In this document: one piece after another, positions 8,043 to 18,306 of the stretch | Position numbering within the stretch: the stretch's first letter is position 1 | Layout: each line of letters opens with the position of its first letter | Assembly (NCBI GenBank): GCA_945949045.1 | Contig: CAMFDG010000002.1 | Span: 41,547 to 105,546, forward strand | Origin: an uncultured Lachnospiraceae bacterium | GTDB lineage: Bacteria > Bacillota > Clostridia > Lachnospirales > Lachnospiraceae | DNA: 64,000 bases | Direction of reading: 5' to 3' | Program-made: the position numbers and the translations under genes | The notes under the pieces: model-generated | The model's input: only the letters and a program-made list of their open reading frames with translations | What the model was told of the DNA's origin: nothing | Databases searched by the model: none

Positions 8043-9257
8043 TTATAATGATTTAATACGCTCCAGAGCCTTCACAGTGTTCTCGTAATTGCCAAAAGCA
8101 GTCAGACGGAAATATCCCTCTCCGCTTGGTCCAAAGCCGGAGCCCGGAGTTCCAACCACATTGGCCTTCTCCAACAGATAGTCGAAAAATTCCCAGGAAG
8201 TCATATGATCCGGTGTCTTCAACCAGATATACGGAGCATTGACACCTCCGAATACAGTGTAACCGGCATCCTTAAGCCCTTCCTTAATGGTCTTAGCATT
8301 TCTCATGTAGTACGCAACCTGCTCCTTCAGCTGCGCCTTGCCCTCCTCCGAGTATACGGCCTCTCCGGCGCGCTGTACGATATACGGAGCACCGTTAAAC
8401 TTGGTGCCGTGACGTCTTGCCCACATGGCATTTAAAGACACATCCCCGCACTTTAAATCCTTCGGAACAACGGTAAAACCAAGACGAACTCCGGTAAAGC
8501 CGGCATTCTTGGAAAAACTGCGAAGCTCGATGGCACAGGTTCTTGCCCCTTCGCACTCATAAATGGAATGTGCTACATTATCCTCGCTGATATATGCCTC
8601 ATAGGCTGCATCATAAATGATCACAGCGCCCACACGGTTGGCGTAATCGACCCAGCTCTGAAGCTGATCCTTCGTAAGGGTGGTTCCGGTAGGATTGTTC
8701 GGCAGACACAGATAGATCATATCCGGTGTCTCCTTCGGGAACTCCGGAACAAAATTGTTCTCCGCTGTACATGGCATGTAGATTACATTACTCCAGGTTT
8801 CCGTTTCTTTATCATAAGTACCGGTTCTTCCTGCCATGACATTGGAATCTACATAAACCGGATAAACCGGGTCACAGACGGCGATACGATTACTCTCGGC
8901 AAAAATTTCCTGAATATTTCCGGAGTCACTCTTGGCTCCGTCAGAGATAAATACCTCATCGATCTCCACCTGACAGCCTCTTTTTTTATAATCGTTGTCA
9001 ACGATCGCTTTTCTCAGAAATTCATATCCGAGATCCGGCGCATAGCCACGGAAGGTTTCTGCATGTCCCATTTCCTCTACCGACTTGTGGAGTGCATCAA
9101 TAATGGCCGGCGCCAGCGGCTGGGTAACATCGCCGATTCCCAGACGAATAATATTCTTATCCGGGTTTGCCTGCTGAAACGCATTTACCTTCTTTGCAAT
9201 GGTGCTGAACAGATAGCTGCCCGGCAGCTTCTGATAATTCTCGTTAACCTGAAACAT
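8043..9257 (-). CDS. dapL: LL-diaminopimelate aminotransferase
   Basis: 404 residues from the ATG at 9257 ([17 protein letters not shown]), which has AGAGGAA upstream; the in-frame ATG 57 bp earlier lies over the promoter. This fold-type I PLP enzyme converts tetrahydrodipicolinate directly to LL-diaminopimelate for lysine and peptidoglycan synthesis. Signatures are [12 protein letters not shown] (about 40), [12 protein letters not shown] (about 105), YDAAYEAYI (about 220) and the PLP lysine in [14 protein letters not shown] (about 250). Length and motifs fit the DapL family. Single gene with its own promoter (9305-9333). No clear terminator seen downstream. Confidence 0.95.
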   Translation of the reverse strand: MFQVNENYQKLPGSYLFSTIAKKVNAFQQANPDKNIIRLGIGDVTQPLAPAIIDALHKSVEEMGHAETFRGYAPDLGYEFLRKAIVDNDYKKRGCQVEIDEVFISDGAKSDSGNIQEIFAESNRIAVCDPVYPVYVDSNVMAGRTGTYDKETETWSNVIYMPCTAENNFVPEFPKETPDMIYLCLPNNPTGTTLTKDQLQSWVDYANRVGAVIIYDAAYEAYISEDNVAHSIYECEGARTCAIELRSFSKNAGFTGVRLGFTVVPKDLKCGDVSLNAMWARRHGTKFNGAPYIVQRAGEAVYSEEGKAQLKEQVAYYMRNAKTIKEGLKDAGYTVFGGVNAPYIWLKTPDHMTSWEFFDYLLEKANVVGTPGSGFGPSGEGYFRLTAFGNYENTVKALERIKSL

Positions 9258-9304
9258 GATTATTCCTCTCTTTCCTATATTAATACCATCAATTCCTATG
9301 TCAC

Positions 9305-9333
9305 ACTTTACCATTTTCTTTCTGCTATGTAAA
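9305..9333 (-). promoter_or_regulatory. Sigma-A promoter of dapL
   Basis: TTTACA and TAAAGT on the minus strand with a 17 bp spacer, 48 bp upstream of the dapL start codon. Confidence 0.6.
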
Positions 9334-9345
9334 GTCTTCTAATTT

Positions 9346-9897
9346 CTATAAATCTTCCATAAGGCTTAAGATCATCTGTGAGACCTCCACCAGCCCGGTT
9401 CCATTGTCCATGCTTCTCTTCTGGATATAGCGGTGTGCCTCCTCCTCGGTAAAACCATTTCTCTCCATCAAAACGGCCTTCGCCTTCGCAATCAGCTGCT
9501 GATCCTCTTTGGATCGAAGCTTTGGCATCTGGCGCATCTTCTTCCTTCTGCGCCGGATATCCCCCTCCATCATCTCCAATGTCTGTAAAAGCTCGTGGAC
9601 CTTCAAAGGCATGGTCAGGCTCACCAGGTTGTCCACCTCCCTCTCCTGAATGGAGGAAGGGGAAGCAATGAGAAGCATCTGAACGCCCTGGGGAAGATAT
9701 TCGTGTAATTCCGTATATACCATATCCACAAAACGGCTTCCACAGATCAGAATTCCGCTGTCCAGATCACTGATGCTGGAAAGAGCCTGTGCGCCGGTGG
9801 TGCAGACAGCCTGTACACTGTAGCCACTTTGTGCCAGTATTTTCTTTATGTTTAGTGCTACCTGTTGCTTGGAAAACGCGACTACTATGCTGCTCAA
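9346..9897 (-). CDS. ANTAR-domain antitermination regulator downstream of glnA
   Basis: 183 residues. The N-terminal ~115 residues have a receiver-like pattern, but the position expected to hold the phosphorylated Asp reads GILICGSRF, with no Asp, so it probably is not phosphorylated. A basic linker (IRRRRKKMRQMPKLRS) and a C-terminal ANTAR domain follow (about 130-180: AKAVLMERNGFTEEEAHRYIQKRSMD). ANTAR domains bind paired-hairpin leader RNAs and prevent termination. It starts 15 bp after glnA in the same operon, so its likely role is nitrogen-related antitermination. I could not find its RNA target in this window. Confidence 0.85.
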   Translation of the reverse strand: MSSIVVAFSKQQVALNIKKILAQSGYSVQAVCTTGAQALSSISDLDSGILICGSRFVDMVYTELHEYLPQGVQMLLIASPSSIQEREVDNLVSLTMPLKVHELLQTLEMMEGDIRRRRKKMRQMPKLRSKEDQQLIAKAKAVLMERNGFTEEEAHRYIQKRSMDNGTGLVEVSQMILSLMEDL

Positions 9898-9912
9898 CGA
9901 GGTTATCTCCTG

Positions 9913-11244
9913 TTAAATCTTATACAAATATTCTTCCACTTCCCAGTCTGTTACCTGTGTGCGATACTGCATCCACTCCGCCTCCTTGGCTTCCACGTAC
10001 TTTTCGGTAACGTGCTGCCCCAGAACCTCCTGGACAAAAGTATCCTTTTTCAATTCCTCCACTGCCTCGTGGAGATCGGCCGGAAGTGACTCGATATTCA
10101 TCTGTCTCTTCTGCTCGCTGCTCAATTCAAAAATATTTTCGCGGATTTCCGCCGGCGGCTCAATCTGATTCTTGATTCCGTCAATTCCAGCAGCGAGGCA
10201 TAAAGCAAGGGCCAGATATGGATTTGCTGCCGGATCCGGATTCCGAAGTTCCACCCGGGTTCCTTCTCCTCTGGATGCTGGAATTCGAATCAGCGGACTG
10301 CGGTTCGTTGCCGACCACGCAATATAACATGGAGCCTCATAGCCGGGAACCAGTCGCTTATAGGAATTCACCAGAGGATTCATGATCACGGAGACACCCT
10401 TCATATGTTTCATCAGACCTCCGATGAAATATCTCGCCTCTTTACTCAGACCCAGCTCATCCTTCGGATCATCAAAAATATTATGTCCATCCTTGGACAG
10501 GGACATATTGATATGCATGCCGGACCCGTTCACCCCATATTTGGGTTTCGGCATAAAGCTTGCAAAAAGGCCATGTCTCTTTGCAATGGTTTTGACCGAA
10601 AGCTTAAAGGTCATGATATTGTCTGCTGTCACAAGAGCTTCATCATATTTAAAATCAATTTCATGCTGTGCCGGAGCCACCTCATGATGGGAGGCTTCGA
10701 TTTCAAAGCCCATGTCCTCCAGAGTCAACACCATATCTCTTCTGGCATTTTCCCCCAGATCCACCGGTCCAAGGTCAAAATAGCCCGCCTTTTCATGGGT
10801 GATCGTAGTCGGCTGTCCATTCTCATCCTGATGGAACAGGAAAAATTCACACTCCGGTCCCACGTTGAAGGTATAACCCAGCTCCTCTGCCTTCTTGATC
10901 TGCTGCTTTAAAATGTAGCGGGGATCTCCCTCAAAAGGTGTTCCGTCGGCACAGTAAACATCACAAATGATCCGGGCCACCTTCCCCTGCTGTGGTCTCC
11001 ACGGAAAAACGGAAAAGGTATCCAGATCCGGATGCAGATACATATCCGATTCCTCGATCCTTACAAACCCCTCGATGGAGGATCCGTCAAACATACACTT
11101 GTTGTCCAGCGCCTTCTCCAGCTGGCTGGATGTGATTGCTACGTTTTTCAGTGTTCCGAAAATGTCCGTAAACTGCAGGCGGATAAACTCCACATCTTCT
11201 TCCTCCACCATGCGAAAAATATCTTCCTTCGTATACTTGCTCAT
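9913..11244 (-). CDS. glnA: Glutamine synthetase, type I
   Basis: 443 residues, the usual length of the short Gram-positive GSI-alpha type. It makes glutamine from glutamate, ammonia and ATP. Motifs: [11 protein letters not shown] (about 27), DGSSIEGF (about 53), GPECEFFLF (about 122), the ATP site [16 protein letters not shown] (about 232) and [21 protein letters not shown] (about 312). The C-terminal adenylylation motif of the long GSI-beta type is absent, as expected. Its ATG overlaps the stop of the hisA-like gene by 4 bp (ATGA), indicating translational coupling. The ANTAR regulator follows. Confidence 0.97.
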   Translation of the reverse strand: MSKYTKEDIFRMVEEEDVEFIRLQFTDIFGTLKNVAITSSQLEKALDNKCMFDGSSIEGFVRIEESDMYLHPDLDTFSVFPWRPQQGKVARIICDVYCADGTPFEGDPRYILKQQIKKAEELGYTFNVGPECEFFLFHQDENGQPTTITHEKAGYFDLGPVDLGENARRDMVLTLEDMGFEIEASHHEVAPAQHEIDFKYDEALVTADNIMTFKLSVKTIAKRHGLFASFMPKPKYGVNGSGMHINMSLSKDGHNIFDDPKDELGLSKEARYFIGGLMKHMKGVSVIMNPLVNSYKRLVPGYEAPCYIAWSATNRSPLIRIPASRGEGTRVELRNPDPAANPYLALALCLAAGIDGIKNQIEPPAEIRENIFELSSEQKRQMNIESLPADLHEAVEELKKDTFVQEVLGQHVTEKYVEAKEAEWMQYRTQVTDWEVEEYLYKI

Positions 11245-12038
11245 GCATTTGCCTCCTTTATATATTGAATGACCTGCTCATAGGACATGGGTCCCCCAAA
11301 CAGATCTAATGCACTTCCGATCGTTGCGTTCAAATTTCCCTTCCCCAGCTCAGCAATCTGTTTCAGATTCTCAAAGCTGTGAATTCCTCCGGCATAGGTA
11401 ATGGGAATTCTGCCCCATTCTCCCAGAAGAGACACCAATGGTTTTTCAATTCCCTGGGATTTTCCCTCCACATCCACCGCATGCACTAAAAACTCTGAGC
11501 AGTATGTGGAAAGCTCTTCCAAAAGTGCTTCTGTCACCTTTTCATCCGTAAATTTCTGCCAACGGTCCGTCACAATATAATATCCACTGTTCTCACAATT
11601 TCCTCGATAACGGCAGGACAGATCCAGGACCAGCTGTTCTTTCCCTGTCACTGCACAAAGCTTCCTAAGCCGCGGATAGTCGATCCGGCCGTCCCTGAAT
11701 ACATAGGAGGTCACAATCACAGCCGATGCTCCTGCTTCCAGGAATTCCCCGGCATTCTCCGGCGTAATTCCACCCCCGACCTGCAGTCCCCCGGGATAAG
11801 CTGCCAGCGCCAGCAGCGCCTGTCTCTTCGTTGCCTCATAGTATTCACTGTCCCGGGAATTTAAGAGAATGATATGTCCTCCCCGGATATTCTGCTTCCG
11901 ATATAGTTCTGCAAAAAAAGCAGCGTCCTGCTCAGCCACAAAATTCTCTTTGGCCTCATTGCCCAAATCCTTTAGACTGCTGCCCACGATCTGCTTGACC
12001 CTTCCGTTATGGATGTCAATACATGGTCGAAACTCCAT
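11241..12038 (-). CDS. hisA: Eukaryotic-type HisA: ProFAR isomerase
   Basis: 265 residues from the ATG at 12038, preceded by AAAAGGAG; the longer frame to 12149 reaches into the promoter. It is a TIM-barrel enzyme of histidine synthesis that opens the ribose of ProFAR. Hallmarks are [16 protein letters not shown] (catalytic Asp at about 6), [31 protein letters not shown] (about 75) and [10 protein letters not shown] (second catalytic Asp). The long phosphate-loop variants and overall shape match the fungal/plant HIS6 subfamily, not the common bacterial HisA. No other his genes are nearby; instead it is coupled to glnA by a 4 bp overlap. Confidence 0.85.
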   Translation of the reverse strand: MEFRPCIDIHNGRVKQIVGSSLKDLGNEAKENFVAEQDAAFFAELYRKQNIRGGHIILLNSRDSEYYEATKRQALLALAAYPGGLQVGGGITPENAGEFLEAGASAVIVTSYVFRDGRIDYPRLRKLCAVTGKEQLVLDLSCRYRGNCENSGYYIVTDRWQKFTDEKVTEALLEELSTYCSEFLVHAVDVEGKSQGIEKPLVSLLGEWGRIPITYAGGIHSFENLKQIAELGKGNLNATIGSALDLFGGPMSYEQVIQYIKEANA

Positions 12039-12144
12039 ATTTACTCCTTTTGGGTTATTTTTAAAAAATGGGCATAGAAAGTCCACCTCTGCGGCTCCCT
12101 TGCCCTCCAAACAATAACTCTGTGTTCTATTTCTGACTTCAACA

Positions 12145-12173
12145 ATCATACCATATTTTTTTCCATTTGTGAA
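12145..12173 (-). promoter_or_regulatory. Sigma-A promoter of the hisA-glnA-ANTAR operon
   Basis: TTCACA and TATGAT on the minus strand, 17 bp apart. The predicted 5' leader to the hisA ATG is about 100 bases. It is divergent from the guaB promoter, with the two -35 regions about 25 bp apart. Confidence 0.6.
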
Positions 12174-12197
12174 TCATTCTTTTTACATCCATTCCAC

Positions 12198-12226
12198 TTG
12201 ACATCAAACCATAATTTTGCTATCAT
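12198..12226 (+). promoter_or_regulatory. Sigma-A promoter of guaB
   Basis: A perfect TTGACA, 17 bp spacer and TATCAT, giving a leader of about 55 bases before the guaB start codon. Confidence 0.75.
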
Positions 12227-12283
12227 CAATGAAATTATAAATACAACAAACGAATAAAAAAAGAGAGAAAGAGAGGATTTTAG

Positions 12284-13744
<1,461 letters not shown>

Positions 13745-13768
13745 ATTTAATTAATGAGGTGAAATTAT

Positions 13769-15055
13769 TTGGACCCCAGTGACATTATACAGACAATCTT
13801 TTTAGTAATTCTTCTCATGCTGTCTGCCTTCTTTTCTTCATCGGAGACAGCTCTGACCACAGTGAATAAAATACGGATGCGAACACTCTCTGAGGCCGGC
13901 GATAAGCGGGCCGCAAGAGTGCTTCGCATTACAAGTGATTCCGGTAAAATGCTGTCTGCCATCTTAATTGGCAACAACATTGTCAATCTTTCAGCCTCTT
14001 CTCTGGCCACTTCCCTTGCCCTTAAGCATTTTGGAAGCGCCGGGGCAGGCATCGCAACCGGAATCCTTACTTTTTTAGTCCTGATCTTCGGAGAAGTCAG
14101 CCCGAAAACCATGGCCACCATCCGGGCTGACCGGCTCTCTTTATCCATTTCCGGAATCATTGAGTTTTTGATGAAAATACTGACACCGGTGATCTATATC
14201 ATCAACAAACTCTCCATGGGGCTGTTATTTCTGCTCCGCGTCAATCCAAAGGATGCCGAACGTCAGATGACGGAGGAAGAGCTTCGCACGATTTTAGATG
14301 TGAGCCAGGAAAGCGGCGTCATCGAAAATGAAGAGCGCGACATGATTCACAACCTCTTTGATTTTGGAGATGCAGAGGCCTCGGAAATCATGGTTCCCCG
14401 AATCGATATGACCTTTGTGCAGGCTGACGCCACCTACCAGGAGGTGCTTGAGGTATTCCGCGAGGATATGTATGCCCGCCTGCCGGTATATGAGGACACC
14501 ACTGACAATGTGATCGGAATCCTCAACATGAAGGATTTTCTTCTCCAGAATGATAGCGATCACTTTTCTGTTCGTTCCATGCTCCGCGAACCTTACTTTA
14601 CCTATGAACATAAGAATACGGCGGACCTGTTTCTGGAAATGCGCAAATCTTCTATTTCCATGGCTATTGTTCTGGATGAATACGGAGTTACTGCCGGACT
14701 CATCACCATTGAGGATCTCCTTGAAGAGATTGTCGGTGATATCCGTGATGAATATGACGCCGATGAAGAAGATGACATTACTCCCATCAGCGGCCGTGAA
14801 TACTATGTTCTTGGCTCTGCCAATTTAGATGATGTCAGCGACGCACTGCACGTTGATTTCTCTTCCGATGACTACAATACCATCGGAGGCTACTGCTTAG
14901 AGCTTCTCGGTCATCTCCCGGAAAAAAATGAGTGTATCCTGACCGATGACAATATTTTTATCCGGATTGACCGCATGGATCAGAACCGTATTGAACGTGT
15001 ATACATCAGACTTCCGGAATCTATGTCGGAAGATACATCCCCATCCCAAGCCTGA
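13769..15055 (+). CDS. CNNM/CBS-domain membrane protein (HlyC/CorC family)
   Basis: 428 residues, TTG start preceded by GAGGTGA. An N-terminal DUF21/CNNM domain with about four membrane helices (residues ~1-190) is followed by a CBS pair (about 205-330, with IMVPRIDMTFV and GLITIEDLLEEIVGDI) and a small C-terminal CorC/HlyC domain (about 345-420). The family is associated with magnesium or cobalt export and tolerance. Older haemolysin names are historical. It lies downstream of guaB and converges on the Tad-associated secreted-protein gene with only 2 bp between the stop codons. Confidence 0.9.
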   Translation: MDPSDIIQTIFLVILLMLSAFFSSSETALTTVNKIRMRTLSEAGDKRAARVLRITSDSGKMLSAILIGNNIVNLSASSLATSLALKHFGSAGAGIATGILTFLVLIFGEVSPKTMATIRADRLSLSISGIIEFLMKILTPVIYIINKLSMGLLFLLRVNPKDAERQMTEEELRTILDVSQESGVIENEERDMIHNLFDFGDAEASEIMVPRIDMTFVQADATYQEVLEVFREDMYARLPVYEDTTDNVIGILNMKDFLLQNDSDHFSVRSMLREPYFTYEHKNTADLFLEMRKSSISMAIVLDEYGVTAGLITIEDLLEEIVGDIRDEYDADEEDDITPISGREYYVLGSANLDDVSDALHVDFSSDDYNTIGGYCLELLGHLPEKNECILTDDNIFIRIDRMDQNRIERVYIRLPESMSEDTSPSQA

Positions 15056-15057
15056 AT

Positions 15058-16518
15058 TCAAAGTAGAAGGGCCTGCCGCAGCTTTTCCCGCAGCAATTGA
15101 TCTGTTGCCCACCGGGAGCCTGCAGCCAGGCCCCCTTTTTCTTCCGGAATCAGATTTCTGTTTTCATCTTCAAAGTATTTCCGGCTGATAAATCTGCATC
15201 GAATCGGAAGCTTCTTCTCTCCGGCATCCGGTGTGGCCGGATCCGGCTGCGTTGAGTCCGGTGTGGTGGGATCCGGTGTGGTTGGGTCCGGCGTGGTCGG
15301 GTCCGGCGTCACTGGGTCCGGCGTCACTGGGTCCGGTGTGACTGGGTCCGGTGTGGTCGGGTCCGGCGTCACTGGGTCCGGCGTCACTGGGTCCGGCGTC
15401 ACTGGGTCCGGTGTGGTCGGGTCCGGCTCCTGTTCCTTCCACACCGCATACAGATCTACCTGTGGACTGTGCTTGATGATCCAGCTTCCCCTAATAATGG
15501 AATTCACAGAATAATCCTTTTCCTTTGCGCCAGCCGCCAAAGCCCAGCCCAGCATATCATTTTTCTCATTCCACCCGGTATTCTGAAAATGCATATTCTC
15601 ATTTCCATAAGCCACCTTCTGATAGGCGGTTACGGTATCCCCGGAAGATTTATTCCGATGAAACACAATCGTAAGCTCCTTTGCTCTGGCCACGGCGTTC
15701 CACCTCTGATTTCCGTTGACACAGGTGCTTATCTCCGGAAATCCATAACGTTCCGGTCCCTCCCACCGGTCAAACTCATAGCCGGACTCTGTTTTTGCCT
15801 TTAATACCACATTGGTTCCGAAACAGTATTCGCCCCCTCCCGATACAGAAGCAATTCCGGTCTCTTTTCTCACCTGCAGCGTAAAAAACAATCCCTGTAC
15901 CGGTTTATCAAAATAATTATAAAAGGATTGTCTCGCCGATGCACTCCAGTTTGCAGCATTGGAGATTCCGCTGTAGGTGGTATAGACACTGCCGGAGGTC
16001 GGCCCGCTGTCATTCATTGCCCCCTTTGCCCTTCCGTTTTTTACAACGACCATACACGCGTCAAATACAATGCTCAGATTTCCCTTGTTCATGGCATTCA
16101 GCGCCGCATCATTCATTCTCCGTTTCAGATTTCCCAGGGGGAGCACATACAGATTATATTCATAATTGGATTTCGTAGTGACATCTGTTTTATACATGTA
16201 AGAGCCGCCCAGCTTAAAATACAGTGTCTGCAGGGTGGAACCCGACCGGTTCTGAATACGAACCTTCCAGCCAATGGTCCGGTATCTGGTATTGGTGCTG
16301 GCCTTGGCCGCCTTTGTAGCACAGTATATTTCCCCATCCGTATTCGAAGTGGGCCGGAATACCACATCATTTTCATAGCTCCGAAAATACGAATACGCGT
16401 TATCCCATACACTTGCCATCACTGTCTGCTGACAGACCGGCAGCATCCCGAAAAGCATGGCAAGAACCAGACTTACAGACAGACTTCGGATTATCCTCTT
16501 TTTTCGTACGCTTCTCAT
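15058..16518 (-). CDS. Secreted repeat protein at the end of the Tad-like operon
   Basis: 486 residues from the ATG at 16518, which overlaps the previous stop by 4 bp (ATGA). A basic stretch and hydrophobic core (residues ~1-36, ending VMAS) form a signal peptide. The middle contains two beta-rich segments resembling bacterial repeat/InlB-type modules (about 215-250 with GYEFDRWEG, and about 290-355 ending VDLYAVWKE). A proline-rich tail of (T/V)TPDP units follows (about 360-425), then a charged C-terminus. No LPxTG motif. It is probably the exported effector, tip or adhesin of the adjacent Tad-like apparatus; that role is inferred from position. Confidence 0.65.
   Translation of the reverse strand: MRSVRKKRIIRSLSVSLVLAMLFGMLPVCQQTVMASVWDNAYSYFRSYENDVVFRPTSNTDGEIYCATKAAKASTNTRYRTIGWKVRIQNRSGSTLQTLYFKLGGSYMYKTDVTTKSNYEYNLYVLPLGNLKRRMNDAALNAMNKGNLSIVFDACMVVVKNGRAKGAMNDSGPTSGSVYTTYSGISNAANWSASARQSFYNYFDKPVQGLFFTLQVRKETGIASVSGGGEYCFGTNVVLKAKTESGYEFDRWEGPERYGFPEISTCVNGNQRWNAVARAKELTIVFHRNKSSGDTVTAYQKVAYGNENMHFQNTGWNEKNDMLGWALAAGAKEKDYSVNSIIRGSWIIKHSPQVDLYAVWKEQEPDPTTPDPVTPDPVTPDPVTPDPTTPDPVTPDPVTPDPVTPDPTTPDPTTPDPTTPDSTQPDPATPDAGEKKLPIRCRFISRKYFEDENRNLIPEEKGGLAAGSRWATDQLLREKLRQALLL
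15069..15140 (+). terminator. Candidate terminator of the guaB-CNNM transcript inside the convergent gene
   Basis: Arms GGGCCTG (15069-15075) and CAGGCCC (15127-15133) enclose further possible pairing (CCCG/CGGG) and are followed by CCTTTTT. It starts 13 bp after the CNNM stop codon and lies entirely within the 3' coding end of the opposite-strand secreted-protein gene. Confidence 0.5.
15243..15426 (-). repeat. 15 bp tandem repeats encoding PDP(T/V)TP units
   Basis: About a dozen consecutive 15 bp units (plus strand GTCCGGTGTGGTCGG / GTCCGGCGTCACTGG types) encode a proline-rich spacer in the secreted protein. The two unit types are interspersed, suggesting expansion by slippage or unequal exchange. 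Confidence 0.9.
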
Positions 16519-17081
16519 CTCACACCTGCCTCCCAGTAATAGCACATAATCCTTCCCTCCTCATCGGTCTGCCCATCTGTATACAAGCCGATAAAATCAT
16601 AGCGTCCGCCCTCTTTTTGGAGCATTCCGGTATAATCCGGGATTTCATTTGCCGATGGAAAAAGGCATAGCATATGACTCTGTACGTTCACAGAAGATAC
16701 CGAAAGCTTTTGTTTCCGGAAGAAATCGCTGATCTGTTCGGACAGTTCATTATCACTGATTCGTCCCTTGGTCCAGCTATTGACCAATCTGTCAAGATAC
16801 TCTTTTTCTTCCGTTCCCTCCGATGTATCCGCATGGCTCTGGTAAAAAAGCCATTGAGGACTTATACTCTCAATGATCTCCGTTTTTATTTCCTCCCCGC
16901 CTTCGGTTTCTCCATCATCCTTTACTCTCTCACAGGCCATCACCGCGTGATAGTCCTCTTCCTCGGAGCACATCTCCGAAATTACTGTTGCTGACACAAC
17001 TCCGAGAATACAGCCTAATACCGTCAGAACCATAATGACGGTCTGCTTGCCCCGGGTCGTCAGCCTGAATTTTTTCTTCAT
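16515..17081 (-). CDS. Membrane-anchored protein of the Tad-like operon
   Basis: 188 residues from the ATG at 17081, 9 bp after GGGAGG; the ATG two codons earlier is only 3 bp from that site. There is a single hydrophobic helix near the N-terminus (about 13-35: VIMVLTVLGCILGVVSATVI), then an acidic, Ser/Glu-rich region and a short folded C-terminus. No family recognised. It sits between a pilin-like gene and the secreted repeat protein in the same transcript, so a minor pilin or assembly role is possible but unproven. Confidence 0.6.
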   Translation of the reverse strand: MKKKFRLTTRGKQTVIMVLTVLGCILGVVSATVISEMCSEEEDYHAVMACERVKDDGETEGGEEIKTEIIESISPQWLFYQSHADTSEGTEEKEYLDRLVNSWTKGRISDNELSEQISDFFRKQKLSVSSVNVQSHMLCLFPSANEIPDYTGMLQKEGGRYDFIGLYTDGQTDEEGRIMCYYWEAGVR

Positions 17082-17110
17082 ATCCATTTTCCTCCCAGGA
17101 GTGTTTATTT

Positions 17111-17467
17111 TTATTCCACAATCATGGTTTTCTCGCACGCAACCTCCTTTTTCTGTCCACCAGGCAGTGTAAATATTTCTGACACGCGGACCGATAATAT
17201 GCCCTTTTCCATGTCACAAGCCTTCACATCCACAGAAAGCTGCGAAGCAGAGCCAAGCCTTTGCAAAAGTTCCTGCCTGAGAGCCTCCTTTGCCTCCTCA
17301 TCCGTCTTTCCGGAGTGATAATAGTTTTTGATGCTCTGCTCCACTACCTGTGCTGTGCAGTTTTCAAGCTCATTTTTTCTCACAGAAATACTGTAAATGC
17401 TTAAGCAGGATATGACTGTGCAGAGTACCAGCATGCAGCCGGTAAAACCAAGTATGATATTTTTCAA
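17111..17467 (-). CDS. TadE/pseudopilin-like membrane protein
   Basis: 118 residues. A TTG start at 17467 is preferred because GGAGGTGCCA lies immediately upstream; it overlaps the stop codon of the preceding small gene. It has one N-terminal hydrophobic helix (residues ~3-25) and a ~90 residue extracellular domain with two cysteines. The architecture resembles TadE-type minor pseudopilins, but I see no firm sequence match. Confidence 0.55.
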   Translation of the reverse strand: MKNIILGFTGCMLVLCTVISCLSIYSISVRKNELENCTAQVVEQSIKNYYHSGKTDEEAKEALRQELLQRLGSASQLSVDVKACDMEKGILSVRVSEIFTLPGGQKKEVACEKTMIVE

Positions 17468-17631
17468 TGGCACCTCCAATAGCTCTCAAATGCCTGCCCC
17501 CAGGTAGTATTTCCCACTGTATTTTCTCCTGCAAGAGACGAATATGGAAGCCCTGCAATCAACCCCATCAAAACACTTCCCACCAGGACAGCGATCACGC
17601 TGCTTCCATAATGTCGAAACACTTCCTTCAT
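17464..17631 (-). CDS. Small pilin-like peptide (MKEVFRHYG type)
   Basis: 55 residues. It begins MKEVFRHYGSSVIAVLVG and continues into one hydrophobic helix with a polar tail (ending ESYWRCH). It shares the M-(K/E)-E-hydrophobic-...-YG start with three other small genes in this operon, resembling the mature N-terminus of Flp pilins (EYG followed by a hydrophobic helix) without a leader peptide. The stop codon overlaps the start of the next gene. Confidence 0.6.
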   Translation of the reverse strand: MKEVFRHYGSSVIAVLVGSVLMGLIAGLPYSSLAGENTVGNTTWGQAFESYWRCH

Positions 17632-17632
17632 A

Positions 17633-17779
17633 TTAACAGCCTCCGTTTCCCCATGCCGCGATCATCTGAGACAAAAGTCCCTGACCGGAAAACAGCATGA
17701 AACCTACCATTCCTAAAAAAAGCACCGCTCCAAGGGCTGCGATCGCAGCAGCCCCATACTCTCTCATAATTTCCTTCAT
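17633..17779 (-). CDS. Small pilin-like peptide (MKEIMREYG type)
   Basis: 48 residues, MKEIMREYGAAAIAALGA followed by a continuous hydrophobic helix and a short tail ending in GNGGC. The start lies 1 bp after the preceding stop; GGGGGTG upstream may serve as ribosome site. It carries the EYG motif of Flp-type pilins with no leader. One base separates its stop codon from the next start. Confidence 0.65.
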   Translation of the reverse strand: MKEIMREYGAAAIAALGAVLFLGMVGFMLFSGQGLLSQMIAAWGNGGC

Positions 17780-17780
17780 T

Positions 17781-17888
17781 TCACACCCCCGCAATCATCA
17801 TAATCACTTTTCCAAAGGCAGCAAGAGCCGCCGCCCCCACGACCATTATGACCGCGGCTACTCCATACTCCTCAATCAGTTCCTCCAT
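17781..17888 (-). CDS. Very small pilin-like peptide (MEELIEEYG type)
   Basis: 35 residues, MEELIEEYGVAAVIMVVG plus the rest of a single hydrophobic helix; no C-terminal domain at all. AAAGGAG lies upstream. Same N-terminal pattern as its three paralogs. It is so short that it would be essentially only the helix that packs in a pilus core. Confidence 0.6.
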   Translation of the reverse strand: MEELIEEYGVAAVIMVVGAAALAAFGKVIMMIAGV

Positions 17889-17916
17889 ACTTTTCCTGCT
17901 CCTTTCTGACAAAATA

Positions 17917-18294
17917 TCATCTTGCATAGCTTACCAGCCTGTGCTCCTTGCTGATTCCAAAGAACGCCACACGGAATGGAAACACGAGCTCTACCTTTGC
18001 CATATCTGCCCCGCCTGCCGATGACGGAACCTCTCCGGAATTGTGGATGGTGGTCACAACTGCATTTTCGCAGAATAATGTTACCGTGAGCTGGTATCCG
18101 GCCTTCTCACACTGAGACATACATTCCCGGATCACTCCCGGATTATAATCACTGTTTTCCATCTCATCCACAAAACAGGCCTGCATATCCTGGGCGTCCA
18201 TCACCTCAAGATAAGCACTGAGGATTCCCATAGCAGTGGCTGTCAAAAACAAGGTCAGAAATACTCCTAAAAATGCCTTCACGATCTGGCTCAT
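17917..18294 (-). CDS. TadE-like pseudopilin
   Basis: 125 residues, one N-terminal hydrophobic helix (about 5-28: VKAFLGVFLTLFLTATAMGILSAY) and a small extracellular domain with three cysteines (residues ~40-75). The layout is that of minor pseudopilins in Tad systems, and it follows the membrane platform gene by 12 bp. The exact family is not certain. Confidence 0.6.
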   Translation of the reverse strand: MSQIVKAFLGVFLTLFLTATAMGILSAYLEVMDAQDMQACFVDEMENSDYNPGVIRECMSQCEKAGYQLTVTLFCENAVVTTIHNSGEVPSSAGGADMAKVELVFPFRVAFFGISKEHRLVSYAR

Positions 18295-18306
18295 ACCTTA
18301 CCCCCT

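Noticed and set aside
15243..15426. Plus-strand Gly/Ser/Val repeat protein opposite the PDPTP tail
   Set aside because: It is a shadow of the minus-strand repeat, without ribosome site or domain.
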